A stretch of 64,000 nt of DNA. Origin: an uncultured Clostridia bacterium (GTDB lineage: Bacteria; Bacillota; Clostridia; Christensenellales; Borkfalkiaceae). Position 1 is the stretch's first letter, and the number at the start of each line of letters is the position of its first letter. Both the position numbers and the translations under genes were made by a program. The stretch is from contig CAJFQM010000001.1 of assembly GCA_904419075.1 (NCBI GenBank), positions 62,001 to 126,000 of the forward strand, read 5' to 3'. Shown here one piece after another: positions 50,773 to 59,832 of the stretch. The notes beneath the pieces were generated by a model. It was not told where the DNA came from. It saw only the letters and a program-made list of their open reading frames with translations, and did no database searches.

Positions 50773-51630
50773 ATGATTTCCAAACAGGAACAGGCAGAGT
50801 TTTTGGCGGAAGCAATGCCTTATATCAAAAAATATAACGATAAAATCCTCGTTATTAAATACGGCGGAAACGCCATGATCAATGAAGAGCTTAAAACTTC
50901 CGTCATGCGGGATCTCGTGCTTTTGCAGCTGGTGGGAATAAAGGTCGTACTCGTTCACGGCGGCGGGCCGGAAATTTCGGAAATGCTCAAACGGGTAGGG
51001 ATTGAAAGTCGGTTTGTCAACGGGCTTCGGTATACCGATGCAGAAACGGCGGAAATCGTCCGTATGGTGTTGGCCGGAAAAATCAATAAGGCATTGGTCG
51101 ATCGGTTAGAATCCTGCGGAGGAAAAGCAGTCGGACTCAGCGGAATCGACGGTCACATGCTCGGCTGCGAAAAGGAGAGCGAAGAACTCGGTTTTGTCGG
51201 AAAAATTGTGGACGTCGATATTCGGATTATAGAAGATTGCCTGAAAAGCGGTTATATTCCCGTCGTTTCCACGGTCGGTTACGACAATTTCGGCAATGTT
51301 TATAATATTAATGCCGATACCGCTGCATCCGTCATAGCGGGTGCTTTGCAGGCGGAAAGCATGATTTTGATGACGGATATCCGCGGCCTTTTGGAAGATA
51401 AAAACGACGAGAAGTCTTTGATTAAAAAAGTGTACGTATCCGATATTCCTTCCCTTATCAAGCAGGGAATTATTTCGGGAGGAATGATTCCTAAAATTGA
51501 ATGTTGCAAAGAAGCGATTCGCCGCGGGGTCAAAAAAGTATTTATCACCGACGGTCGGGTTAATCATTCCATTTTGATGGAGCTTCTTTCCGAAGAAGGA
51601 ATGGGAACAATGTTTGTAAACGGTGACTGA
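50773..51630 (+). CDS. argB: Acetylglutamate kinase
   Basis: 285 residues. Phosphorylates N-acetylglutamate. Amino-acid-kinase motifs: LVIKYGGNAM, VLVHGGGPEI, RFVNGLRYTD, GLSGIDGHML, and GGMIPKIECC near the end. The N-terminal helix (about 25 residues) ahead of the first strand is of the kind seen in arginine-inhibited enzymes, so feedback control is plausible. It starts at ATG 50773, 23 bases after its own promoter, with a short GGTGG-type site. Confidence 0.95.
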   Translation: MISKQEQAEFLAEAMPYIKKYNDKILVIKYGGNAMINEELKTSVMRDLVLLQLVGIKVVLVHGGGPEISEMLKRVGIESRFVNGLRYTDAETAEIVRMVLAGKINKALVDRLESCGGKAVGLSGIDGHMLGCEKESEELGFVGKIVDVDIRIIEDCLKSGYIPVVSTVGYDNFGNVYNINADTAASVIAGALQAESMILMTDIRGLLEDKNDEKSLIKKVYVSDIPSLIKQGIISGGMIPKIECCKEAIRRGVKKVFITDGRVNHSILMELLSEEGMGTMFVNGD

Positions 51631-51693
51631 TTTTCTTGAAATCAGTCTTATTTTTTGAAAAAACAGCATTTTTCAGAAATTTCAGGAGACAAA

Positions 51694-52869
51694 ATGAATT
51701 TTACGGAAATAGAAAGGGAAGACAAGGAATATATATCGCCCACGTATAACCGTTTCCCCATGGCGATAGAAAGCGGCGAGGGCGCGACGATTACAAGCAG
51801 CGAAGGCAAGAAATATATAGACTTTACGAGCGGGATAGGCGTCAATATCTTCGGCATGAACGACAAACTTTGGAAAGAGGCTGTAATCGCGCAGCTGAAC
51901 AAAGTACAACATGCCTGCAATCTGTATTATACGCAGCCCCAGGTGGAACTTGCACGGCTCCTGTGCGAAAAATCGGGTGCAGAGAAAGTCTTTTTCGGAA
52001 ATTCCGGGGCCGAAGCGAACGAGTGTGCGATAAAGGCGGCGAGAAAATATTCCGCAATGAAATACGGCGATAATCGCCGCTATGAAATCGTTACTTTGGA
52101 AAACAGTTTTCACGGACGGACGCTGGCAACGCTTGCCGCGACGGGACAAGACGCGTTCCATAAATATTTCGGGCCTTTTCCCGAAGGTTTCTTATATGCA
52201 AAGCCCGACTTTGAATCCGTGAAGGAAAAAATTACGGATAAGACCTGCGCGGTGATGATGGAACTCATTCAGGGAGAAAGCGGCGTACATAAACTCGATG
52301 AAAACTTTGTCAGACAAACTATTGAATATTGTCAGACAAACGATATATTGTTTATTGTGGATGAAGTACAGACGGGAAACGGCAGAACGGGGTATATGTA
52401 TTCTTATCAGGGATATGGTATTACGCCGGACATAGTAACTACGGCGAAAGGTTTGGGCGGAGGCCTGCCGATCGGCGCCTGTCTGCTTTTCGGAAAGACG
52501 GCGGGAGTATTTTCCTATGGGGATCACGGTACGACGTTCGGAGGAAATCCCGTAGCGTGTGCGGGGGGAGTCAGTATCGTCGAAAGGCTTACGAAAGATT
52601 TGTTGCTTGAAGTACAGGCAAAAGGAGATTACCTTAAAACGTTTATTTTGAAGATGAAAGGAGTAGAGGCCGTAACGGGGATGGGACTCATGCTCGGAAT
52701 AAAGGTAAACTCGGATAAGAGTGCGAGAGAGATTGCGGAAAGATGTCTCCGAAAAGGCCTGATGATTCTGACGGCGCACGACAGATTGCGTTTGCTGCCG
52801 CCCTTGAATATCACAAAGACGGAAATGAACGAAGGATTAAAAATATTAAACGAGGTATTGGCGGAATGA
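51694..52869 (+). CDS. argD: Acetylornithine aminotransferase
   Basis: 391 residues, PLP fold type I. Motifs: FTSGIGVNIFG, FFGNSGAEANECAIKAARKY, the Schiff-base Lys252 in TTAKGLGGGLPIG, IVDEVQTGNGRTG and HGTTFGGNPVACAG. Transfers the amino group from glutamate to N-acetylglutamate semialdehyde. The start at ATG 51694 follows a CAGGAG site; the earlier in-frame ATG at 51655 lacks one. The stop overlaps argF by four bases (ATGA). Confidence 0.94.
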   Translation: MNFTEIEREDKEYISPTYNRFPMAIESGEGATITSSEGKKYIDFTSGIGVNIFGMNDKLWKEAVIAQLNKVQHACNLYYTQPQVELARLLCEKSGAEKVFFGNSGAEANECAIKAARKYSAMKYGDNRRYEIVTLENSFHGRTLATLAATGQDAFHKYFGPFPEGFLYAKPDFESVKEKITDKTCAVMMELIQGESGVHKLDENFVRQTIEYCQTNDILFIVDEVQTGNGRTGYMYSYQGYGITPDIVTTAKGLGGGLPIGACLLFGKTAGVFSYGDHGTTFGGNPVACAGGVSIVERLTKDLLLEVQAKGDYLKTFILKMKGVEAVTGMGLMLGIKVNSDKSAREIAERCLRKGLMILTAHDRLRLLPPLNITKTEMNEGLKILNEVLAE

Positions 52870-53777
52870 AACATTTATTGAAGCTCGGCGATTTGACTCG
52901 CGAGGAAATTCTCGGAATTCTCAATTTGGCGGATCAGCTCAAATATGAGAGGAAAAACAACATCCACAAAGATTATTTGAAAGGGAAGAAGCTCGGAATG
53001 ATTTTTCAGAAATCCTCTACGAGAACGCGCGTTTCCTTTGAAGTGGGAATGTATGAATTGGGCGGTTATGCGCTGTTTTTGTCGGACAGAGATTTACAAT
53101 TGGGACGGGGGGAACCGGTAAAGGATACGGCACGCGTACTGTCGAGATATCTCGACGGATTGATGATCCGTACTTTTGCGCAGAGCGAGGTAGAAGAATT
53201 TGCGGAGTATGGCTCCATTCCCGTCATCAATGCGTTGACAGACTATTGCCATCCTTGTCAGGTATTGGCCGATCTCATGACGATCCGCGAATATAAAGGC
53301 GGTTTCAGCGGTTTGAAAATGTGCTTCGTCGGAGACGGAAACAATATGGCAAATTCGTTGTTGGTAGGCGCTTTGAAAACGGGAATGAAATTTTCCATCG
53401 CGTGTCCGGACGGGTATCAGCCGGACGCGGCTCTCGTCGAATGGGCCAGAAAGGAATACGGCGATAAATTCCAGATGACCGCGGACGTAAAAGAGGCCGC
53501 AAAGGGCGCGGATGTGCTCTATACGGACGTGTGGGCGTCTATGGGACAGGAGGAGGAAAAGGCTCATCGCGAGAAAGTTTTCGCGGGGTTCCAAATCAAT
53601 GCGGACGTGATGGATTGTGCGGCAAAAGACGCAATGGTTCTGCATTGCCTGCCCGCTCACCGCGGCGAAGAAATTACGGAAGATGTTCTGGAAGCGCATG
53701 CGAACGATATCTTCGACGAAGCGGAAAACAGGCTTCACGCGCAAAAAGCGGTAATGTGCAAATTGATGCGGGATTGA
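52866..53777 (+). CDS. argF: Ornithine carbamoyltransferase
   Basis: 303 residues. Makes citrulline from ornithine and carbamoyl phosphate. Carbamoyl-phosphate motif SSTRTRVSFE near residue 45, ALTDYCHPCQVLADLMT, and HCLPAHRGEE near the end for ornithine binding. It overlaps argD, so translation is coupled. Carbamoyl phosphate comes from carA and carB just downstream, which explains the gene order. Confidence 0.95.
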   Translation: MKHLLKLGDLTREEILGILNLADQLKYERKNNIHKDYLKGKKLGMIFQKSSTRTRVSFEVGMYELGGYALFLSDRDLQLGRGEPVKDTARVLSRYLDGLMIRTFAQSEVEEFAEYGSIPVINALTDYCHPCQVLADLMTIREYKGGFSGLKMCFVGDGNNMANSLLVGALKTGMKFSIACPDGYQPDAALVEWARKEYGDKFQMTADVKEAAKGADVLYTDVWASMGQEEEKAHREKVFAGFQINADVMDCAAKDAMVLHCLPAHRGEEITEDVLEAHANDIFDEAENRLHAQKAVMCKLMRD

Positions 53778-53853
53778 CTGTCTGAGCAAGACTTGAATAC
53801 AATCGGTAAACGAGAAAATCGGGGGGCGGAACGATGCGATCTCTTGCGGGGCG

Positions 53854-53881
53854 CGGGTTTACGGCAAAGAGCCGAAACCCG
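53854..53881 (+). other. Hairpin in the argF-carA gap
   Basis: CGGGTTT-A-CGGC pairs with GCCG-AAACCCG around AAAGA. There is no T-run, so it is not a typical terminator. The 158-base gap holds no other recognisable feature. Confidence 0.4.
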
Positions 53882-53935
53882 TTCGGTAAAACGCAGAGAA
53901 ATGAAGTTTGAAAAAATAAAACAAGGTAGTGGCAT

Positions 53936-55015
53936 ATGAAGAAGAATAAAGTTTATTTGACGCTGCAAAACGGTAAAGTATTCGAAGGTTTCCGTTTCGG
54001 GGCCGTCGGAGATGTCGTCGGGGAACTTGTTTTTACGACGGGCATGACGGGGTATCTCGAAACGTTGACCGATCCCAGTTACTACGGACAGATTGTGACG
54101 CAGACTTTTCCTCTTATCGGAAATTACGGAGTGATTCCCGAAGATTTCGAGAGTAAAAAGCCTTGGGTATCTGCATATATCGTCCGGGAAGTTTGCGATT
54201 ATCCTTCTAATTTTCGTTCCGAAGGAACGTTGAACGACTATCTCGAAAAATCCGGAATCGTCGGAGTCTACGGAATCGATACCCGCGAACTTACGAGAAT
54301 TGTGCGCGAGACAGGAGTCATGAATGCCTGCATTTCTTCCAAGCCGTGGAAGGATTTTGAGGCGTTAAAAAAATATCGGGTAACGAACGCCGTAAAATCG
54401 GTGACATGCAGTGAGGTAAAAGAATACGGCGATCGCGCCTCCGCGCGTCGGACGGTAGCGGTCTGGGACTTCGGCTGCAAGAAAAACATTATCCGCGAAC
54501 TTTTGAAGCGCGATTGTGCGGTTCTGAGGATTCCCGCGTTTTACACTGCCGAACAGATTTTGGCTTTGAATCCCGACGGAGTCATGCTGACGAACGGACC
54601 CGGGGATCCGGAAGAAAATACGGGAATTATTGAGGAATTGAAAAAATTGGCGGGCAAAAAACCCATTTTCGGAATTTGTCTCGGTCACCAGCTGTTTGCG
54701 CTCGCGATGGGCGGCAAGACGGCTAAGATGAAGTACGGCCATAGAGGAGCCAATCAACCCGTAAAAAATCTGGATACGGGACGGGTATATATATCCAGTC
54801 AGAATCACGGCTACGAAGTGTTGTCCTCATCGGTCAAAAAAGGAAAAGTCAGCTTTATAAACGTCAACGACAATACCTGCGAAGGCGTGGAATATGACGA
54901 TATAGGCGCATTTACCGTGCAATTCCATCCCGAAGCATGCAGCGGTCCGCAGGATGCGAATATTTTGTTCGATAAATTCATAGCGAATATGGAAAAGGAG
55001 AAGAGCCATGCCTAA
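53936..55015 (+). CDS. carA: Carbamoyl-phosphate synthase small subunit
   Basis: 359 residues. It splits glutamine and passes ammonia to CarB. N-terminal CarA domain (LTLQNGKVFEGFRFG, TGMTGYLETLTDPSYYGQ), then the class I amidotransferase domain with LTNGPGDPEEN, the catalytic Cys248 in FGICLGHQLFA, and FHPEACSGPQD. Complete. An AAGGTAG-type site precedes it. It overlaps carB by eight bases. Confidence 0.96.
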   Translation: MKKNKVYLTLQNGKVFEGFRFGAVGDVVGELVFTTGMTGYLETLTDPSYYGQIVTQTFPLIGNYGVIPEDFESKKPWVSAYIVREVCDYPSNFRSEGTLNDYLEKSGIVGVYGIDTRELTRIVRETGVMNACISSKPWKDFEALKKYRVTNAVKSVTCSEVKEYGDRASARRTVAVWDFGCKKNIIRELLKRDCAVLRIPAFYTAEQILALNPDGVMLTNGPGDPEENTGIIEELKKLAGKKPIFGICLGHQLFALAMGGKTAKMKYGHRGANQPVKNLDTGRVYISSQNHGYEVLSSSVKKGKVSFINVNDNTCEGVEYDDIGAFTVQFHPEACSGPQDANILFDKFIANMEKEKSHA

Positions 55016-58000
55016 AAGAAGCGATATTAAAAAAGTTCTCGTCATCGGTTCCGGACCCATCGTCATCGGACAGGCTGCAGAGTTCGACTATGCGGGTGCG
55101 CAGGCTTGCCGCGTACTCAAAAGCGAAGGCATAAACGTAGTGCTCTGTAACTCCAACCCCGCGACGATCATGACGGATAACGCTCTCGCGGACGAGATTT
55201 ATCTCGAACCGCTCACGGAAGAGAGCCTCAAACGAATTATTATCAAAGAAAAGCCCGACAGTCTTTTGGCTTCCCTCGGCGGTCAGACGGGGCTGACGAT
55301 GGGCTGCAAATTGGCAAAATCGGGATTCCTCGCCCGTCACGGAGTCAAGCTCATCGGTACGAAGTTGGATGCCATCGATCGTTCGGAGGACAGGGAATTG
55401 TTCAAGGAGACGATGGAAAAAATCCATCAGCCCTGCGTGCCTTCCGATATTGCCTATACGGTGGAAGAGTGTGTGGCCGTCGCTGAACGGCTCAAATATC
55501 CCGTCATCGTCCGTCCGGCCTATACTTTGGGCGGAGCAGGCGGAGGCGTCGCCTATAACGAAGAGGAACTTCGTCTCATTTCGCATAACGGGCTTATGCT
55601 TTCGCCCATTACGCAGGTGCTCATCGAAAAATATATCGGCGGCTGGAAAGAAATCGAATTCGAAGTTTTAAGGGACGGAGCGGGCAACGTTCTTACCGTG
55701 TGTTCCATGGAGAATTTTGATCCCGTCGGTATCCATACGGGCGATTCTATCGTCATTGCTCCTGCGGTGACGCTTGCGGATAAAGAATATCAGATGCTCC
55801 GCAGCGCGGCCTTGGCGATTATAACCGAACTCGGAATAGAAGGGGGGTGTAACGTTCAGTTTGCGCTCAATCCCGATTCTTTTGAATATTCCGTCATCGA
55901 AGTCAATCCCCGTGTGAGCCGTTCGTCTGCGCTCGCATCCAAGGCGACGGGGTACCCGATTGCGAAGGTTGCGACAAAGATCGCTCTCGGTTATACGCTC
56001 GACGAAATCAGAAACGATGTGACGGGCAAGACATTCGCCTGCTTCGAACCCGCAATCGATTATGTCGTCGTCAAACTTCCCAAATGGCCGTTCGATAAAT
56101 TCTTGTATGCCAAGAGAGAGCTGGGCACGAGAATGAAAGCGACGGGGGAAGTCATGGCGATCGGCACGTCTTTTGAAATGGCGATCATGAAGGCTGTGCG
56201 GGGGGCGGAGATTTCTCTGACTACCTTGAATCATAAAAAATTCCTCGATTTTACCGAGGCGGAACTTTTGGCAAAGCTGCCGGAAAAGACGGACGAGCGG
56301 TTATTCGTCGTCTACCGTGCATTAAAGAGCGGTATTTCCGAAGATACGATTTTTTCGATTACGAAAATCGACAGGTGGTTTTTGCATAAACTTAAACGTC
56401 TCGTCGATTATGAAGCCGAACTTGACGCGATCAAAAAAGCGGAAGGAAAGGTTTCGCGCGAGATCTATGAGAGGGGTAAAAAACTCGGTTATCTCGACAA
56501 GGATATCGCGGCGTTGTCGGGCAGTAAAATTCCCTATCACAGAAAGTCTGTATTCAAGATGGTCGATACGTGCGCGGCTGAATTTTCCGCGCGTACTCCG
56601 TACTTCTATTCGACCTATGACGAGGCGGATCACGACGAGGCCAAGCCCTTTGTCGCGCGGAGCAGTAAAAAGAGGATTATCGTCATCGGTTCGGGGCCGA
56701 TCCGTATCGGGCAGGGCATAGAGTTCGATTATTCGTCGGTACATTGCGTATGGACGTTAAAGGAACTCGGTTATGAAGTCATCATCATCAATAATAATCC
56801 CGAGACCGTCTCTACGGACTTCGATACCGCGGACAGGCTGTATTTCGAGTCGTTGACGGCTGAGGATGTACAAAACGTCATCGACGTGGAAAAGCCTTAC
56901 GGCGTCATCATTACATTCGGCGGGCAGACCGCCATCAATCTTTGCCGTTATTTTTCCACTCACGGAATCCGCATTCTCGGAACCTCGGCGGACAGCGTGG
57001 ATATTGCGGAGGACAGGGAACGCTTTGAAGCGTTGCTCGAAAAATATTCCATTCCCCGTCCCAAGGCGATTACCGTCATGACCAAAGAGGAAGCGCTTGC
57101 CGCGGCGGAAAAGCTGGAATATCCCGTCTTGCTCCGTCCGTCGTACGTCATCGGCGGACAGAATATGACGATTGCCTTTACGGAGGAGGACGTCTGCCGC
57201 TATATGGACGTCATTCTCTCGCAGGGGATAGAAAATCCCGTATTGTGCGATAAATATCTCATGGGAACGGAATTGGAAGTAGATGCCATTTCGGACGGAA
57301 CGGACGTTCTCATTCCCGGAATTATGCAGCATATCGAGCGTACGGGAATTCATTCGGGAGACTCCATCGCGGTGTATCCGCCGTATAATCTCGAAGATAC
57401 CATGTTGGAAAGAATTTTGGAGGTTTCGACGCAGCTGACGCTGGAACTTAAAACCAAAGGCCTCATTAATATTCAGTATCTCATCTATCGCGGGCAGCTT
57501 TACGTCATCGAAGTCAATCCCCGCGCTTCAAGAACCGTTCCTTATATTTCCAAAGTCACTGGCGTGCCGATGGTGGAACTCGCCACGAAAATTATCGTGG
57601 GAGCAAAGCTCAAAAAGCTCGGTTACGGAACGGGACTGTATCCCGCGTCTCCCTATGTCGCCGTCAAGGTTCCCGTGTTCAGCTTTGAAAAGCTCAACGA
57701 CGTCAATTCGCAGCTCGGTCCTCAGATGAAGTCCACGGGCGAAGTGCTCGGAATCGGAAAAACGATAGAAGAAGCGATGTTCAAAGGACTCGTTTCCGCG
57801 GGGTTTAAGATGTGTCATCCGTCCGAACAGCACCCCGTCGGCGTATATATGACGGTCAACGATCAGGATAAATTCGATATCGTTTCCATCGCCAAAAAGT
57901 TCGGCGATCTCGGTTGTGCGATGTATGCCACAAAAGGAACTGCAAAGGTCATTTCCGAACTCGGACTCGACGTTACGGTCGTAGACAGATTGTCGGCGAC

Positions 58001-59078
58001 GGACAGCGTCATCAAACTGATGGACGAAGGAAAAATCGACTATGTCGTATATACGGGAAAAACCGATCTTGAATCCATCAACGACTTTATCCGTTTGCAT
58101 CATCATGCAATTTTGCTCGGCATTACGGTACTTACGGCTCTCGATACGGCAAACGCGCTCGCGGATATTATCGCCAGCAAATTCACGGAAGACAACACCG
58201 AACTCGTCGACATCAATCATCTGAGAAAGGAAAAATTGCAGCTTTCGTTTACGAAAATGCAGTCCTGCGGCAACGATTATATCTATTTCGACAACCGCGA
58301 CGGGAAGATTACCTGTCCTGAGTCCATCGCCATCAATTACGTAAATATTCATTACGGAATCGGCGGAGACGGTATCGTTCTGATTGAAAATTCGGACGTG
58401 GCCGACGCGAAAATGCGCATTTTCAATAAAGACGGCACGGAAGGTCGCGTGGGCGGAAATGCCGTTCGCTGCATAGGAAAATATCTCTATGAAAAGGGAA
58501 TCGTCCGTAATCGGGAAATGAAGATTGAGACGGCGGGCGGAATCAATGCCGTAAAAGTCTATTCCTTCAACGGAAAAGTGAATTCCGCCAGCGTCAATTT
58601 AGGCAAGGCGGAACTTGCGGGAGATAAAATTCCCTGTGTTTGGAAAGAGGAGCAGATCGTCGACAAGCCCGTGAAAATCGGCGGAAAAGATTATCGGATA
58701 ACGCTCGTCAATCTCGGCAATCCTCATTGCGTCGTATTCAGTGAAAAGGTTGACGCGGTCGATGTCGCTACCGTCGGTCCGCTCTTTGAAAACTGTGAAT
58801 ATTTCCCCGAACGCATCAATGCGGAATTTATCCGCGTCGTGAATAAGGTAACGATAAAAATGCGCGTATGGGAACGAGGAAACGGGGAGACTTGGTCTTG
58901 CGGTACGGGCGCGGCGGCGGCAGTCGTGGCGGCGGTACTGAACGGATATTGCGACCGCGATACGAATATTACCGTAAAACTTCGCGGCGGAGATCTCGTC
59001 GTCAATTATCACTCGAACGGTGAAGTGGAATTGATGGGCAGCGTCAAAACCGTTTATGAAGGAAAATTTGAAATCTGA
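55008..59078 (+). CDS. carB: Carbamoyl-phosphate synthase large subunit fused to a DapF-like epimerase domain
   Basis: 1356 residues in one unbroken frame; CarB alone is about 1070. Residues 1 to about 1072 are a complete CarB: VLVIGSGPIVIGQAAEFDYAG, first ATP-grasp, the second GSGPIRIGQGIEFDYSS near 563, second ATP-grasp, and the regulatory MGS-like end (TVLTALDTANALADIIASKF). From about 1077 (LQLSFTKMQSCGNDYIYFDN) to the end is a diaminopimelate epimerase: GIGGDGIVLI, RVGGNAVRCIGKYL, NPHCVVFSE, ERGNGETWSCGTGAAA. Of the two catalytic Cys of DapF, the second is kept (Cys1298) and the first is Gly1149 (normally CGN). Carbamoyl phosphate for arginine and pyrimidines is certain; epimerase activity is open. 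A terminator follows. Confidence 0.95.
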   Translation: MPKRSDIKKVLVIGSGPIVIGQAAEFDYAGAQACRVLKSEGINVVLCNSNPATIMTDNALADEIYLEPLTEESLKRIIIKEKPDSLLASLGGQTGLTMGCKLAKSGFLARHGVKLIGTKLDAIDRSEDRELFKETMEKIHQPCVPSDIAYTVEECVAVAERLKYPVIVRPAYTLGGAGGGVAYNEEELRLISHNGLMLSPITQVLIEKYIGGWKEIEFEVLRDGAGNVLTVCSMENFDPVGIHTGDSIVIAPAVTLADKEYQMLRSAALAIITELGIEGGCNVQFALNPDSFEYSVIEVNPRVSRSSALASKATGYPIAKVATKIALGYTLDEIRNDVTGKTFACFEPAIDYVVVKLPKWPFDKFLYAKRELGTRMKATGEVMAIGTSFEMAIMKAVRGAEISLTTLNHKKFLDFTEAELLAKLPEKTDERLFVVYRALKSGISEDTIFSITKIDRWFLHKLKRLVDYEAELDAIKKAEGKVSREIYERGKKLGYLDKDIAALSGSKIPYHRKSVFKMVDTCAAEFSARTPYFYSTYDEADHDEAKPFVARSSKKRIIVIGSGPIRIGQGIEFDYSSVHCVWTLKELGYEVIIINNNPETVSTDFDTADRLYFESLTAEDVQNVIDVEKPYGVIITFGGQTAINLCRYFSTHGIRILGTSADSVDIAEDRERFEALLEKYSIPRPKAITVMTKEEALAAAEKLEYPVLLRPSYVIGGQNMTIAFTEEDVCRYMDVILSQGIENPVLCDKYLMGTELEVDAISDGTDVLIPGIMQHIERTGIHSGDSIAVYPPYNLEDTMLERILEVSTQLTLELKTKGLINIQYLIYRGQLYVIEVNPRASRTVPYISKVTGVPMVELATKIIVGAKLKKLGYGTGLYPASPYVAVKVPVFSFEKLNDVNSQLGPQMKSTGEVLGIGKTIEEAMFKGLVSAGFKMCHPSEQHPVGVYMTVNDQDKFDIVSIAKKFGDLGCAMYATKGTAKVISELGLDVTVVDRLSATDSVIKLMDEGKIDYVVYTGKTDLESINDFIRLHHHAILLGITVLTALDTANALADIIASKFTEDNTELVDINHLRKEKLQLSFTKMQSCGNDYIYFDNRDGKITCPESIAINYVNIHYGIGGDGIVLIENSDVADAKMRIFNKDGTEGRVGGNAVRCIGKYLYEKGIVRNREMKIETAGGINAVKVYSFNGKVNSASVNLGKAELAGDKIPCVWKEEQIVDKPVKIGGKDYRITLVNLGNPHCVVFSEKVDAVDVATVGPLFENCEYFPERINAEFIRVVNKVTIKMRVWERGNGETWSCGTGAAAAVVAAVLNGYCDRDTNITVKLRGGDLVVNYHSNGEVELMGSVKTVYEGKFEI

Positions 59079-59096
59079 AACAAACGGAAAAGAAAA

Positions 59097-59139
59097 GCGG
59101 TGTCTTTTGCCGATATTGTCTGAAAGACACCGCCGATTT
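59097..59139 (+). terminator. Terminator after carB
   Basis: GCGGTGTCTTT pairs perfectly with AAAGACACCGC around a 15-base loop, followed by GATTTTT. Confidence 0.75.
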
Positions 59140-59155
59140 TTCCGGGAGGTAAATT

Positions 59156-59821
59156 ATGGACGTTTTATATGAAGAGAGCGCGGTCAACGCACGCGCCGCA
59201 AAGGAAGGGAAAAAGTATAAAGTCGTAAATATAATTTCCTGGATAGCATTGGTTTTGGGCGTTATTTTTCTTATGATTTTTATTCCCAATGTCATCGCTT
59301 CTTTTTCCAAGGCAGAGCCCACGGAAGATTTTACGGCGGAACAGATTCAGGAAGCGATCATGAGCGCGCGGGGAATGGCTGTTTTCTGCGGCATGCAGAT
59401 CATTTTTTTCGGATTGATGTGGTTCCTTCTCTTCACGCTGAAAAAACGCATCAACATAAGTTTTGATTATACTTTCGTATCGGGCGAATTGAGGATAGCC
59501 AAAGTATTCAATATCAATCGGCGGAAATTTCTCTATAAAATTCAGCCCGACGAAATATTGCAGCTCGGAGACATAGAAAATAACAGTTACGACCGACTGA
59601 AAACAGATCCTTCGACGAAGGAAATTCTCGTTACACCCAACCGCGAGCCGGAGGCAGGCAAGTTTTTCATGTATATTCTGACGGCGGGAAACGCGGGAAA
59701 GAGATTATATATTTTGGAATGTCGGGAGGAGTTGCTTATCAATATTCTGAAATTCGTCAAGCGCGGGACTTTGGAATCGGATTATGTGGCGCAGGAAAAG
59801 AAGAACGCGCAAAACAGATAA
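59156..59821 (+). CDS. Small membrane protein (DUF6106-like)
   Basis: 221 residues. Two membrane helices (about 24-46, IISWIALVLGVIFLMIFIPN, and about 75-95, AVFCGMQIIFFGLMWFLLF) enclose a short loop. A C-terminal cytoplasmic domain of about 120 residues follows (DYTFVSGELRIAKVFNINRR, LQLGDIENNSYDRL, LYILECREELLINILKF). The pattern resembles the uncharacterised DUF6106 group of Clostridia. It starts at ATG 59156 behind a GGGAGGT site and lies 11 bases ahead of the cysteine desulfurase gene. Confidence 0.65.
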   Translation: MDVLYEESAVNARAAKEGKKYKVVNIISWIALVLGVIFLMIFIPNVIASFSKAEPTEDFTAEQIQEAIMSARGMAVFCGMQIIFFGLMWFLLFTLKKRINISFDYTFVSGELRIAKVFNINRRKFLYKIQPDEILQLGDIENNSYDRLKTDPSTKEILVTPNREPEAGKFFMYILTAGNAGKRLYILECREELLINILKFVKRGTLESDYVAQEKKNAQNR

Positions 59822-59832
59822 TTTTTTCGATT

